A stretch of DNA of 64,000 nucleotides, taken from Aptenodytes patagonicus (lineage: Eukaryota > Chordata > Aves > Sphenisciformes > Spheniscidae). Each line of letters begins with the position of its first letter. Positions within the stretch are counted from its first letter, which is position 1. This document shows, one piece after another, positions 1-12,239 of this stretch. The stretch is taken from the NCBI RefSeq assembly GCF_965638725.1, contig NC_134949.1, positions 55,208,151-55,272,150 on the forward strand, written 5' to 3'. The notes under the pieces are model-generated. The model searched no databases and was not told the DNA's origin. It saw only the letters and a program-made list of their open reading frames with translations. A program made the position numbers and the translations under genes.

Positions 1-3000
1 CGATGTGTGTTTGGGGAGGCGCATAGGGATGGGACTATGGTAGGCAGGGCGATGTGCATCGTCTGATCGCAGAGCGCTGTGTTTCTCGGCCGGAGCAGAG
101 CGATGTGTGTTTCCTTCGGCGCCCAGCGATGTGCGTGTCATCGTAGGCAGGGCGATGTGCATCGTCTGATCGCAGAGCGCCGTGTTTCTCGGCCGGAGCA
201 GAGCGATGGGGGTGTCTTCGGGGAGCGAAGCGGGGGGTGGGTGTGTGTGTGTGTCCGTCGGCGCCGAGCGATGTGTTTCGGGAAGGAGGTGGGCGACGAC
301 GATGCAGGGCGATGTGTGTTTGGGGAGGCGCATAGGGATGGGACTATGGTAGGCAGGGCGGTCTGTGCATCGTCTGATCGTAGAGCGCTGTGTTTCTCAG
401 CCGGAGCAGAGCGATGTGTGTGTAGGGGAGGAGCGGAGCGATGTGTGTGTCATCGTAGGCAGGGCGATGTGCATCGTCTGATCGTAGAGCGCTGTGTTTC
501 TCAGCAGGAGCTGAGCGATGTGTGTTTCCTTCGGCGCCCAGCGATGTGCGTGTCATCGTAGGCAGGGCGATGTGCATCGTCTGATCGCAGAGCGCCGTGT
601 TTCTCGGCCGGAGCAGAGCGATGGGGGTGTCTTCGGGGAGCGAAGCGGGGGGTGGGGGTGTGTGTGTGTCCGTCGGCGCCGAGCGATGTGTTTCGGGAAG
701 GAGGTGGGCGACGATGATGCAGGGCGATGTGTGTTTGGGGAGGCGCATAGGGATGGGACTATGGTAGGCAGGGCGGTCTGTGCATCGTCTGATCGCAGAG
801 CGCCGTGTTTCTCAGCAGGAGCAGAGCGATGTGTGTTTCCTTCGGCGCCCAGCGATGTGCGTGTCATCGTAGGCAGGGCGATGTGCATCGTCTGATCGCA
901 GAGCGCCGTGTTTCTCGGCCGGAGCAGAGCGATGGGGGTGTCTTCGGGGAGCGAAGCGGGGGGTGGGGGTGTGTGTGTGTCCGTCGGCGCCGAGCGATGT
1001 GTTTCGGGAAGGAGGTGGGCGACGACGATGCAGGGCGATGTGTGTTTGGGGAGGCGCATAGGGATGGGACTATGGTAGGCAGGGCGGTCTGTGCATCGTC
1101 TGATCGCAGAGCGCCGTGTTTCTCAGCCGGAGCAGAGCGATGTGTGTGTAGGGGAGGAGCGGAGCGATGTGCGTGTCATCGTAGGCAGGGCGATGTGCAT
1201 CGTCTGATCGCAGAGCGCCGTGTTTCTCGGCCGGAGCAGAGCGATGGGGGTGTCTTCGGGGAGCAAAGCGGGGTGGGGGGGTGTGTGTGTGTCCGTCGGC
1301 GCAGAGCGATGTGTTTCGGGAAGGAGGTGGGCGACGACGATGCAGGGCGATGTGTGTTTGGGGAGGCGCATAGGGATGGGACTATGGTAGGCAGGGCGGT
1401 CTGTGCATCGTCTGATCGCAGAGCGCCGTGTTTCTCAGCCGGAGCAGAGCGATGTGTGTTTCCTTCGGCGCCCAGCGATGTGCGTGTCATCGTAGGCAGG
1501 GCGATGTGCATCGTCTGATCGCAGAGCGCCGTGTTTCTCGGCCGGAGCAGAGCGATGGGGGTGTCTTCGGGGAGCGAAGCGGGGGGTGGGGGTGTGTGTG
1601 TGTCCGTCGGCGCCGAGCGATGTGTTTCGGGAAGGAGGTGGGCGACGACGATGCAGGGCGATGTGTGTTTGGGGAGGCGCATAGGGATGGGACTATGGTA
1701 GGCAGGGCGGTCTGTGCATCGTCTGATCGTAGAGCGCTGTGTTTCTCAGCCGGAGCAGAGCGATGTGTGTGTAGGGGAGGAGCGGAGCGATGTGCGTGTC
1801 ATCGTAGGCAGGGCGATGTGCATCGTCTGATCGCAGAGCGCCGTGTTTCTCGGCCGGAGCAGAGCGATGGGGGTGTCTTCGGGGAGCGAAGCGGGGTGTG
1901 TGTGTGTGTGTGTGTCCGTCGGCGCCGAGCGATGTGTTTCGGGAAGGAGGTGGGCGACGACGATGCAGGGCGATGTGTGTTTGGGGAGGCGCATAGGGAT
2001 GGGACTATGGTAGGCAGGGCGGTCTGTGCATCGTCTGATCGTAGAGCGCCGTGTTTCTCGGCCGGAGCTGAGCGATGTGTGTTTCCTTCGGCGCCCAGCG
2101 ATGTGCGTGTCATCGTAGGCAGGGCGATGTGCATCGTCTGATCGCAGAGCGCCGTGTTTCTCGGCCGGAGCAGAGCGATGTGTGTGTAGGGGAGGAGCGG
2201 AGCGATGTGTGTGTCATCGTAGGCAGGGCGATGTGTGTTTCCTTCGGCGCCCGGCGATGTGCATCGTCTGATCGCAGAGCGCCGTGTTTCTCGGCCGGAG
2301 CAGAGCGATGGGGGTGTCTTCGGGGAGCGAAGCGGGGGGTGGGGGTGTGTGTGTGTCCGTCGGCGCCGAGCGATGTGTTTCGGGAAGGAGGTGGGCGACG
2401 ACGATGCAGGGCGATGTGTGTTTGGGGAGGCGCATAGGGATGGGACTATGGTAGGCAGGGCGGTCTGTGCATCGTCTGATCGCAGAGCGCCGTGTTTGTC
2501 AGCCGGAGCAGAGCGATGTGTGTTTCCTTCGGCGCCCAGCGATGTGCGTGTCATCGTAGGCAGGGCGATGTGCATCGTCTGATCGCAGAGCGCCGTGTTT
2601 CTCGGCCGGAGCAGAGCGATGGGGGTGTCTTCGGGGAGCGAAGCGGGGGGTGGGGGTGTGTGTGTGTCCGTCGGCGCCGAGCGATGTGTTTCGGGAAGGA
2701 GGTGGGCGACGACGATGCAGGGCGATGTGTGTTTGGGGAGGCGCATAGGGATGGGACTATGGTAGGCAGGGCGGTCTGTGCATCGTCTGATCGTAGAGCG
2801 CTGTGTTTCTCAGCAGGAGCAGAGCGATGTGTGTGTAGGGGAGGAGCGGAGCGATGTGCGTGTCATCGTAGGCAGGGCGATGTGCATCGTCTGATCGCAG
2901 AGCGCCGTGTTTCTCGGCCGGAGCAGAGCGATGGGGGTGTCTTCGGGGAGCGAAGCGGGGTGTGTGTGTGTGTGTGTGTCCGTCGGCGCCGAGCGATGTG

Positions 3001-5990
3001 TTTCGGGAAGGAGGTGGGCGACGACGATGCAGGGCGATGTGTGTTTGGGGCGGCGCATAGGGATGGGACTATGGTAGGCAGGGCGGTCTGTGCATCGTCT
3101 GATCGCAGAGCGCCGTGTTTCTCGGCCGGAGCTGAGCGATGTGTGTTTCCTTCGGCGCCCAGCGATGTGCGTGTCATCGTAGGCAGGGCGATGTGCATCG
3201 TCTGATCGCAGAGCGCCGTGTTTCTCGGCCGGAGCAGAGCGATGGGGGTGTCTTCGGGGAGCGAAGCGGGGGGTGGGGGTGTGTGTGTGTCCGTCGGCGC
3301 CGAGCGATGTGTTTCGGGAAGGAGGTGGGCGACGACGATGCAGGGCGATGTGTGTTTGGGGAGGCGCATAGGGATGGGACTATGGTAGGCAGGGCGGTCT
3401 GTGCATCGTCTGATCGTAGAGCGCTGTGTTTCTCAGCCGGAGCAGAGCGATGTGTGTGTAGGGGAGGAGCGGAGCGATGTGTGTGTCATCGTAGGCAGGG
3501 CGATGTGTGTTTCCTTCGGCGCCCGGCGATGTGCATCGTCTGATCGCAGAGCGCCGTGTTTCTCGGCCGGAGCAGAGCGATGGGGGTGTCTTCGGGGAGC
3601 GAAGCGGGGGGTGGGGGTGTGTGTGTGTCCGTCGGCGCCGAGCGATGTGTTTCGGGAAGGAGGTGGGCGACGACGATGCAGGGCGATGTGTGTTTGGGGA
3701 GGCGCATAGGGATGGGACTATGGTAGGCAGGGCGGTCTGTGCATCGTCTGATCGCAGAGCGCCGTGTTTGTCAGCCGGAGCAGAGCGATGTGTGTTTCCT
3801 TCGGCGCCCAGCGATGTGCGTGTCATCGTAGGCAGGGCGATGTGCATCGTCTGATCGCAGAGCGCCGTGTTTCTCGGCCGGAGCAGAGCGATGGGGGTGT
3901 CTTCGGGGAGCGAAGCGGGGGGTGGGGGTGTGTGTGTGTCCGTCGGCGCCGAGCGATGTGTTTCGGGAAGGAGGTGGGCGACGACGATGCAGGGCGATGT
4001 GTGTTTGGGGAGGCGCATAGGGATGGGACTATGGTAGGCAGGGCGGTCTGTGCATCGTCTGATCGTAGAGCGCTGTGTTTCTCAGCAGGAGCAGAGCGAT
4101 GTGTGTGTAGGGGAGGAGCGGAGCGATGTGCGTGTCATCGTAGGCAGGGCGATGTGCATCGTCTGATCGCAGAGCGCCGTGTTTCTCGGCCGGAGCAGAG
4201 CGATGGGGGTGTCTTCGGGGAGCGAAGCGGGGGGTGGGGGTGTGTGTGTGTCCGTCGGCGCCGAGCGATGTGTTTCGGGAAGGAGGTGGGCGACGACGAT
4301 GCAGGGCGATGTGTGTTTGGGGAGGCGCATAGGGATGGGACTATGGTAGGCAGGGCGGTCTGTGCATCGTCTGATCGCAGAGCGCCGTGTTTCTCAGCCG
4401 GAGCAGAGCGATGTGTGTGTAGGGGAGGAGCGGAGCGATGTGCGTGTCATCGTAGGCAGGGCGATGTGCATCGTCTGATCGCAGAGCGCCGTGTTTCTCG
4501 GCCGGAGCAGAGCGATGGGGGTGTCTTCGGGGAGCGAAGCGGGGTGTGTGTGTGTGTGTGTGTCCGTCGGCGCCGAGCGATGTGTTTCGGGAAGGAGGTG
4601 GGCGACGACGATGCAGGGCGATGTGTGTTTGGGGAGGCGCATAGGGATGGGACTATGGTAGGCAGGGCGGTCTGTGCATCGTCTGATCGTAGAGCGCCGT
4701 GTTTCTCGGCCGGAGCTGAGCGATGTGTGTTTCCTTCGGCGCCCAGCGATGTGCGTGTCATCGTAGGCAGGGCGATGTGCATCGTCTGATCGCAGAGCGC
4801 CGTGTTTCTCGGCCGGAGCAGAGCGATGGGGGTGTCTTCGGGGAGCGAAGCGGGGGGTGGGGGTGTGTGTGTGTCCGTCGGCGCCGAGCGATGTGTTTCG
4901 GGAAGGAGGTGGGCGACGATGATGCAGGGCGATGTGTGTTTGGGGAGGCGCATAGGGATGGGACTATGGTAGGCAGGGCGGTCTGTGCATCGTCTGATCG
5001 TAGAGCGCTGTGTTTCTCAGCAGGAGCAGAGCGATGTGTGTGTAGGGGAGGAGCGGAGCGATGTGCGTGTCATCGTAGGCAGGGCGATGTGCATCGTCTG
5101 ATCGCAGAGCGCCGTGTTTGTCAGCCGGAGCAGAGCGATGTGTGTGTAGGGGAGGAGCGGAGCGATGTGTGTGTCATCGTAGGCAGGGCGATGTGCATCG
5201 TCTGATCGCAGAGCGCCGTGTTTCTCGGCCGGAGCAGAGCGATGGGGGTGTCTTCGGGGAGCGAAGCGGGGTGTGTGTGTGTGTGTGTGTCCGTCGGCGC
5301 CGAGCGATGTGTTTCGGGAAGGAGGTGGGCGACGACGATGCAGGGCGATGTGTGTTTGGGGAGGCGCATAGGGATGGGACTATGGTAGGCAGGGCGGTCT
5401 GTGCATCGTCTGATCGCAGAGCGCCGTGTTTGTCAGCCGGAGCAGAGCGATGTGTGTTTCCTTCGGCGCCCAGCGATGTGCGTGTCATCGTAGGCAGGGC
5501 GATGTGCATCGTCTGATCGCAGAGCGCCGTGTTTCTCGGCCGGAGCAGAGCGATGGGGGTGTCTTCGGGGAGCGAAGCGGGGGGTGGGGGTGTGTGTGTG
5601 TCCGTCGGCGCCGAGCGATGTGTTTCGGGAAGGAGGTGGGCGACGACGATGCAGGGCGATGTGTGTTTGGGGAGGCGCATAGGGATGGGACTATGGTAGG
5701 CAGGGCGGTCTGTGCATCGTCTGATCGTAGAGCGCTGTGTTTCTCGGCCGGAACAGAGCGATGGGGGTGTCTTCGGGGAGCGAAGCGGGGTGTGTGTGTG
5801 TGTCCGTCGGCGCAGAGCGATGTGTGTGTAGGGGAGGAGCGGAGCGATGTGTGTGTCATCGTAGGCAGGGCGATGTGCGCATCGTCTGATCGCAGAGCGC
5901 TGTGTTTCTCAGCAGGAGCAGAGCGATGTGTGTTTCCTTCGGCGCGGAGCGATGTGCGTGTAGGGGACGAGCGGCGCGATGTGCGCGCCG
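1..5990. repeat. Hierarchical GC/GT-rich satellite array (311-312 bp higher-order repeat)
   Basis: The landmark CGATGTGTGTTTGGGGAGGC recurs at 1, 310, 725, 1036, 1348, 1659, 1971, 2412, 2723, 3035, 3346, 3684, 3995, 4307, 4619, 4930, 5346 and 5657, a basic spacing of 311-312 bp. Each unit is built mostly from 25-27 bp subunits that begin around GCGATGTG, plus two of 38-39 bp. The longer spacings (338, 415-416, 441) exceed 311 by about 1, 4 and 5 subunits, so the array grows and shrinks by whole subunits. Two unit types (one with TTCCTTCGGCGCC, one with GTAGGGGAGGAGC) largely alternate, giving a 623 bp dimer. The array runs off the left edge of the window. Long reading frames on both strands follow from the period being near a multiple of three and show no sign of being genes. 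I cannot name the family. Confidence 0.95.
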
Positions 5991-6170
5991 TCGGGCGCAG
6001 AGCCGTGTGTGTGTCGGGCCGGCCACGGTGATGTTGGCGTCGGGGATTGAAATGTAAAGTGTGTTTCGGGGTGCACTGTCTTTTTCGGGAGCACAGTGCG
6101 ATGTGTGTTTCGGTGAGACGCAGTGCGATGTGTGTGTCGGAGACACGCTCTGTGTGCGTGTGTGTTTGTA
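5991..6170. repeat. Degenerate edge of the satellite
   Basis: GCGATGTGTGT cores continue here (near 6099 and 6125) but with irregular spacing and unmatched flanks, ending in a short GT-rich run near 6150-6170. This is the expected appearance of an array boundary, where homogenisation no longer reaches. Unique sequence follows. Confidence 0.7.
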
Positions 6171-7782
6171 TATCAGTTCATGGTAAACGTCTTGCGGAAC
6201 GTGAAGGAAGTGAAGGATGTGTCCGCTGAACAAAGCAGTGTACTGGAACACAGCAGTGGATTGCCGAGAGAAGCGGTCTCTAAGGTCGCTGTAACAAGTG
6301 CTCCGTGTTGGGACCCCCGAGCACTTGGAAGGGGACATCGGGTCTTCCTTCTCCTGCTGCTTGACGACGTGGGAGTGAGCCTGTTGCGCACTTCACGTAG
6401 ATCATCGTTTAGCAGTTGTATTTCGGGATTCTTGGGTCGAGCTTGCGCAAGCCGCAATAGCACAGCGCCGGGACTACCTCCCTACTCGTGGATTTCCGTG
6501 TTCCCGTTTGCCGAGCACGGCGCTGCCCTGCTGCCCGAGAAGCGTGGGACCCACCCCCGCTCAGCCTAGGTAGGACGAGATGGTCGCGAAGGTGCCCACT
6601 GCCATCAGGAGCTCGGCGGCTGCGCCCAGCCTAAAGCCGCGGCTCGTTCCTCTCTGGCCCCGGCGCCGCGTCCCGCCGCGCTCTGCTCCCGTCCCGGCCT
6701 CGTGACTGAGATGTTCATTACACACGCATTCCTGTAACGAATCTGTATTTGTCTCATCTGGCTATTCCTTTCTAGAAACATTCGTGTTAGGCGTTCGATT
6801 ACCTTCTGTTTCTTGCAACGCTGCCGGAAGCCCGTGAACGGAGCTGTCAGGCTCATGGGCCCCACATTAACCCTTCTCGGGCTTCAGCCGTAAGTGCGGA
6901 AGCGGAGGGGTTGCGCACACTCCCAGCCGTGTCCCGGAGCGGCTCCCCTCGCCAGCCGCCGCACCCCACCTCGCCCGCCCTGTCCAGGAGAGACCGGCGT
7001 GGGGCCGGCAGCAATCCTCCCCTGCTTCGCCTCTCGGTGCTGAGGCTGTGTCTTGGCTGGTTGTTGAGGAAAAAGCGATTGTACATGGAAATTTTCGGAG
7101 TGTTGGAACTGCTGAAGCAAAATCCGTGTTTTATCCCGTATGGAAGTATTGGCCTTCTCCCCAGACCTCCGTCCCTCCATTTGCTAGAGCCTAGACCTGT
7201 GGCAGAGCTCACTCCTACGGGAAAGAGCCACGAATGGAGAAACCGGAGAGGAGAGCCTGCGGCGGTCCGGCTCAGGGCTGCCACAGCAGCGCACCGGCTG
7301 GCAGCCTGCTTACACAACACCGCCCCCCCCCCGGTCTCCCTCCTCTCCATTTCCCCGCGCTGATTCCTCCACGATTTCCTCGAGCTTTAGGCCGGCACAC
7401 TCCATCGCCTCTCCACGGCGGCTGCAACTGCGGCTCCCAGCCCCGCGCACACATACGGCCGGGGGAGGGATCTCCGGCGGGGGGAGAGGGAGGCTCCGGC
7501 GGAGCCCGCCGCGAAGGGGCGGCGCGGAGTCCTTAGCGTCCCTTCGCTCCTGGTGGCACAGGGAAGTCTGCATAGGCAGCGCTCGGGGCAGCCCGGCACT
7601 GTGCCTTTCGGCAGGCGAAACTCTGATCCCAGCCTACGCAAGGGGCAGAGTATCCGGGAGGAGCCCCCCGCTTCCGTCAGTAGCACATACTCATGGGCAC
7701 AGATTTGGCAGGGAAGCCACCCTTCGCCTAATTAAGAGCCACGCATTAGTTACCACTAATTGATTTTCTGTCTTATCCTTAG
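6171..7782. other. CpG-rich unique DNA, no gene recognised
   Basis: CpG density is high, most of all at 7400-7540, which looks like a CpG island, and there is a GGCTCCGGCGGAGCC palindrome at about 7491-7505. No reading frame here resembles a family I know. The block could be the promoter of a transcript containing the possible exon at 7783-7837, but no first exon can be defined from sequence alone. Confidence 0.4.
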
Positions 7783-7837
7783 ATGCCCAAGAACAGCTTC
7801 ATGCGGTCCCTTCAGAACGGAATAGTTAGCAACAGCG
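7783..7837 (+). other. Possible small internal exon
   Basis: A pyrimidine-rich tract ending in TTATCCTTAG lies directly before 7783, and GTGAGA follows 7837, so both splice sites fit the consensus. The 55 bp between them is open in the frame that starts with ATG at 7783 (18 codons plus one base). It lies just downstream of a CpG-rich block. The encoded peptide is not one I recognise, and no partner exons were found, so it may be an exon of a non-coding RNA or a chance match. Confidence 0.25.
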
Positions 7838-8599
7838 GTGAGAATATCTTGGCGTGAGGTGGGGATAAAGCAGTACTTCTCAGTGGTGGCATGCAGTGCC
7901 TTCTCTCCTCAAAACTTTGGCAACCATCACCGATATAAACAAATATCTTACCAAACAACTTAATGCTTTCGCTTGCATACGATCTGTGCCCTTAGGAAGT
8001 CGCATGGTTCCAGGATTATTTTTTTTTTTTCTTCAGATGAAGAGAATCTAAATTAAAACCCTCTTCTTGTTGGCTTCTTGCAGACGTGTGTGTGTCACCT
8101 CTCTGCCATTGATCGCCTGCCAGAGTCTTCTCCCTAATCGACGCTGATGTGTATTGCGTATTGTCCGGGAGAGAAAGCGAAGTGCCGTGGAAAGAGGTGA
8201 TGAGAAGCAGCTGGAATCAGCACCAGAAGGCGCGGCAGAAAAAAATCCCGGGCAGTATAAATCCGTTTTCCTTTGGCGGTTGCTTATCAAACTTCTCCCG
8301 GCACCCATAGGAATAAGGAAACAACGGCAGCATAAGGAAACAAAAACATACTAGCCACAAGTGTTAGCTTGATGTCTTGCTAATGACGAACGAAATTGTA
8401 TGGAGAGCTGAAAACGAGTAAGCTGAACTCGTTCCTCAGAGAGGATCTACCAACCCCATGTCAAAGGAAATGGGAACGTATCTAAGACAAACTAAAAACT
8501 TTGCACATCTGAAGACAGGGTTTTTAGCACCCTTTTGTCCTTGCAAAGTACTGTCTTTCCCGCAGCAACCGCCCACAGAGATCATCGGCCAGCCGGTTC

Positions 8600-8639
8600 C
8601 TCTCCTAACTTTTTGTGTTCCTCTCCTAACTTTTTGTGT
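8600..8639. repeat. 21 bp tandem duplication
   Basis: CTCTCCTAACTTTTTGTGT occurs at 8600-8618 and again at 8621-8639. Confidence 0.9.
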
Positions 8640-8699
8640 GCTTTCGGATCTTACGGAAGAATTGATTCCCTGAACACAGACTGACATTTGGAAGGGGAG

Positions 8700-8790
8700 T
8701 TCTGGGCGCCGGTTCCACGCGATGGAAAATCCGACCCTGGGCCGGCAGTGCAGAGCAAAAATGCTTTATTCACCACAGTAACCGCGTAAA
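8700..8790 (-). other. Possible minus-strand LTR 3' region or polyadenylation site
   Basis: Read on the minus strand, an AATAAA (TTTATT at 8765-8770 on the plus strand) is followed by a GC-rich stretch ending in GGAACCGGCGCCCAGAAC. That order resembles the R-U5 part of a retroviral LTR with a GGCGCCC primer-site-like word. No matching LTR boundary or target duplication was found, so it could equally be an ordinary gene end. Confidence 0.2.
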
Positions 8791-11700
8791 GGCAGATTTC
8801 ACGGCAGCTCTGCTTGTACTTTTGCATCCAGTCAGACTCTGTTCCCGGAAGGAAAACACGCTTCTTGTTGCTAGGACCTTCTTCCTCCCTTTCCCTTTGC
8901 CAGACTGGACGGCGACTTGTTCGAGGACTTCTCCAGATCTTGCCCTCCACCCTCGATTTCCGCCTCTTGGCTTCGGAGTTGCATTTAGGCTCAGGCCTTA
9001 CCTTACATGCTGTGCCTGTGCCTCTGACTCCGGCCTACTGGCTGCACTTTCCTGACTCGACCTTGTCCCATCCTCGTCCCCACAGACTTGCTCAGTGATC
9101 CAGGGCTGTGGCTGTCCCCGATCACTGCCCTTGTCCCTGCCCTGCTCGCTTTGTGCGGGTGTTGCGGGGCTGTGTCCTTGTTGGTGACAGCACAGCCCAG
9201 CCTGCTCTGCTGTCCCCCTCGTCTCCCAGCTCACCTGCCCTTGCGGGGCAGCCGCCTCCTGCTGCTCCCCCACAAACTTTGTCGAACTCCTCTGATCGCC
9301 TAGGAAAGTATTTACTGAAGTTACATTAGACTTAATATAGAATCTCCTCCCCTTTTCAATAGCCATCATTTACTATGGTAGCACAGATAGGAGGATTGAA
9401 GTAAAAAGTCAGCCACTTCCAAGCAGTTCCTGAGACATCAGCCTTCACTGTTGATCCTGCACAGATCACTTTTTCTAGCTCGACGTGCCCTCACCTTCTC
9501 AAATACCTGATGCTGGGATAATGTCAGGGAAGGCTCCCTTTGATTTGCAGAAAGATGACCTAGTGCTGACTTGGAGTGACACACACAGTTTGGTATCGCA
9601 CCTGTTTCTATGAATATTTGCTGCAAAGCATCGCAGGTGTCAATAATAGTGGCTACCGGCCTGTTCTGTCTTTCCTTCCTCCTTTCTTCTCTTGTCCTCC
9701 TTCCCATCCACCTCACCCATCTGAAGGTGCCTCCTGTTCGTTAGTCCCCTTGTTCCCAGGAAGCTGCTGCCAACCAGCACTCTCCCATCCCCACTCCTCC
9801 TCCTAGGGAAGGACCATTTCTTCCTTACAGCATGCAAGCAATGCCTGTCATTACTGAACATCCACCTCTTCCCTGCCTCATCAAGTGCCCGGATTCCTGA
9901 TTTGTGCCGTTGAATTGTGGTTTTGAGCTATAGCAACTCAGCCAGGGAATGTGCTGAACATCGCTACGGTCGGCCTAGACGGACAGGAGAAGCTTGTGGT
10001 GGGTATTTGTAAGCACCAGAGAAGACAGGCTATTTCTTTGTCCAGCTGAGCAGAGAATAGGTACCACCTTCACTATCTTGCTTCAGTTATCTGTGTGCAG
10101 TCAGGCAATAAAGAGATGGACAAAGGAGAGAGCTAGTGGCAGAGGTGACATCCTGATGCGATGATATCCTGAGGAGAGAAAGACATCCCAGGGAACTTGT
10201 GAATCGAAGCTGAGCTGCATTGACCACCTGCCTCAAGTGCCTCTGTGCCCAAGTGATAACTGGCAGCATCCTGTAGGGAAGCGGATGCTGGTGGTGGCCC
10301 CACACTTTCCTCTGCAGTGGTCCTAATGACAGGTGGGGCAGCCAGGTTACTCACGAGGTAGGTTAAGAGAAGGAATCATCAAAAATTAGGGGTGTCATGG
10401 GTACAGCCCGCTGATTTTGCTGATCTCGTTCCGTGAATGAGATTCACTTGTTCTCTGAATACTGGGCTCCATGCAGAGCAACCTTGTCAGGGAAGCTTCC
10501 AGATTAATCTGCGAGGCCTGTAATGCTTTTCTTTGAGGAGCGGGAAGGAGGAAACGGCAGTTAGGGACTGTAGCAAACAACCAAAGTGGCTCCTGGAAGC
10601 ACAAAGCCCACTATGACTTCCTGTGTTACCACCTGGAAGGAGAGGAGCACAAGCTCCTTCTGAAAGGCATAGGTCTTCCCAGCCTCAAAATGTGTGGGAA
10701 GGAGCCACGGATACCAGCTTTCCAGCATCTCAGCTTTCTTCTCAGTGCTCACCTGCAGTGCTTTGCTGCTCATTTATCACAGCCTACAAGGAGGAAGGGT
10801 AGCTTAGACATCTTCCACATCCTGAAGTACTGCAGCTGATTGCACTCTTCCCATGTTTATGGAGTGGGCGGCCTAGGAAAGAGAGTGCTGCCTCCTTCCC
10901 CAGTGTAACCCGCAGTAGGAAGGAGCTACTGTTCCCCAATGCACAGGGCAGGCAACAGCAGTCCAGGCATGTTGCACTGGGAGATCCCAGGCGACATGCA
11001 CAAAGTGTGCAGCAGCAAAGGAAATGTCATGCTCATACGGCATTGAAATGTGTTATTTCACATGTTCATGTTCCCCCCCAAAGACCTCAAACATTTTCCT
11101 GAACAATTAGAAATACTCAAATTAGCGACACCCAGAGTTTCCGTTTTACATATCCTTCTGGTCTCCAGCCTCTGCACATGTCTTCCAGACACATCCTATT
11201 TTGTGTACCCTGTGACCCGCCCAGCTTCTGAAAGGAATGGGTTAAGCAGAAAGGAAGAGTGGTGACTGGCTACTTTCTCTCCACCTGAATTCACATTCCC
11301 TACTGGCAAATTTAGGCTTTTCACTAAACCATTAGTATACACAGCTAAATTCATCCAGTACAGTAACATTTTCATGCATATTATATTTATATCGCATTAA
11401 AACATTAAATACTGAACAAGAAACTTGATAATTTGACTGACTGATTGCTTGCTTGCTTGACTGATTGGAACAGATTCTTGGAATTATCCCTTAACTGCGC
11501 TTGGAAGTTGTCGAAAACTATGCAGCCTAGAATGATCAAGGAGCTATTTCTCTCTTGCTTTGAACCAAAGTAAAACTTAAAAAAAATCTGAATGTTTTTG
11601 CAAGCAGATAATTTTAAGAAAAATGAAGAAAGCTGTATCTCTGGATCCCTTTGTAATAACTAAATTTTCTGCCTCGTGCCTACCACACCGCTGGTCATGG

Positions 11701-12239
11701 ATTTCTTATTTTAAGAGATTACTGATCTATCTGGGGATTTTAAATCTCTATGAATACAAGAACCTTTTATCGTGGGGAAGAGTCTTCTACTGGAGGCGGA
11801 ACAGTATGCAGTTGTAACCCCCTCCCTATTGAGACACAAAGTTTTCTGACTTACACAACAAGGTGTTATGATTTAGAATATCATGATAGATCGGCTTCTG
11901 AATAAAATCCATCATCCACGGACAAAATAGACCTCCCAAATCATCCAAAGTCTGCAGTTACATCAAGGGTAGCTTTGGATTGCCTTGAGTGACTCTGTGA
12001 CTTAATTTATGTTTCTTATGTACCTGGAGCACCCAGAAGTCAGAATGAATTTAACTGGATCACACAGATAAAGTACGAATGCTCAGCAGCACAGGCATCA
12101 GGAAGAGCTACTCGCTTGAGAAAATATTGAAGATGCTGCGCAGCCTTACGCAGCCCAAGGTGAAAAACATGTTAACGGGGCTTTGCAGCCATAGGCTTAA
12201 TGCATGACCTTGATCAGCATTTGAAATATGCCTATACAT

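Larger units (their letters stand above)
7838..12239. other. Unrecognised intergenic DNA
   Basis: No convincing gene, RNA gene or recognised mobile element. It contains a 21 bp tandem duplication at 8600-8639 and a possible minus-strand polyadenylation or LTR-like block near 8700-8790, listed separately. The remaining reading frames are short and resemble nothing I know. Confidence 0.5.

Noticed and set aside
79-6031. Long reading frames on both strands in the satellite as protein-coding genes
   Set aside because: They follow the repeat period, start and stop with repeat variants, shift with 311 bp units, and show no codon bias or homology.
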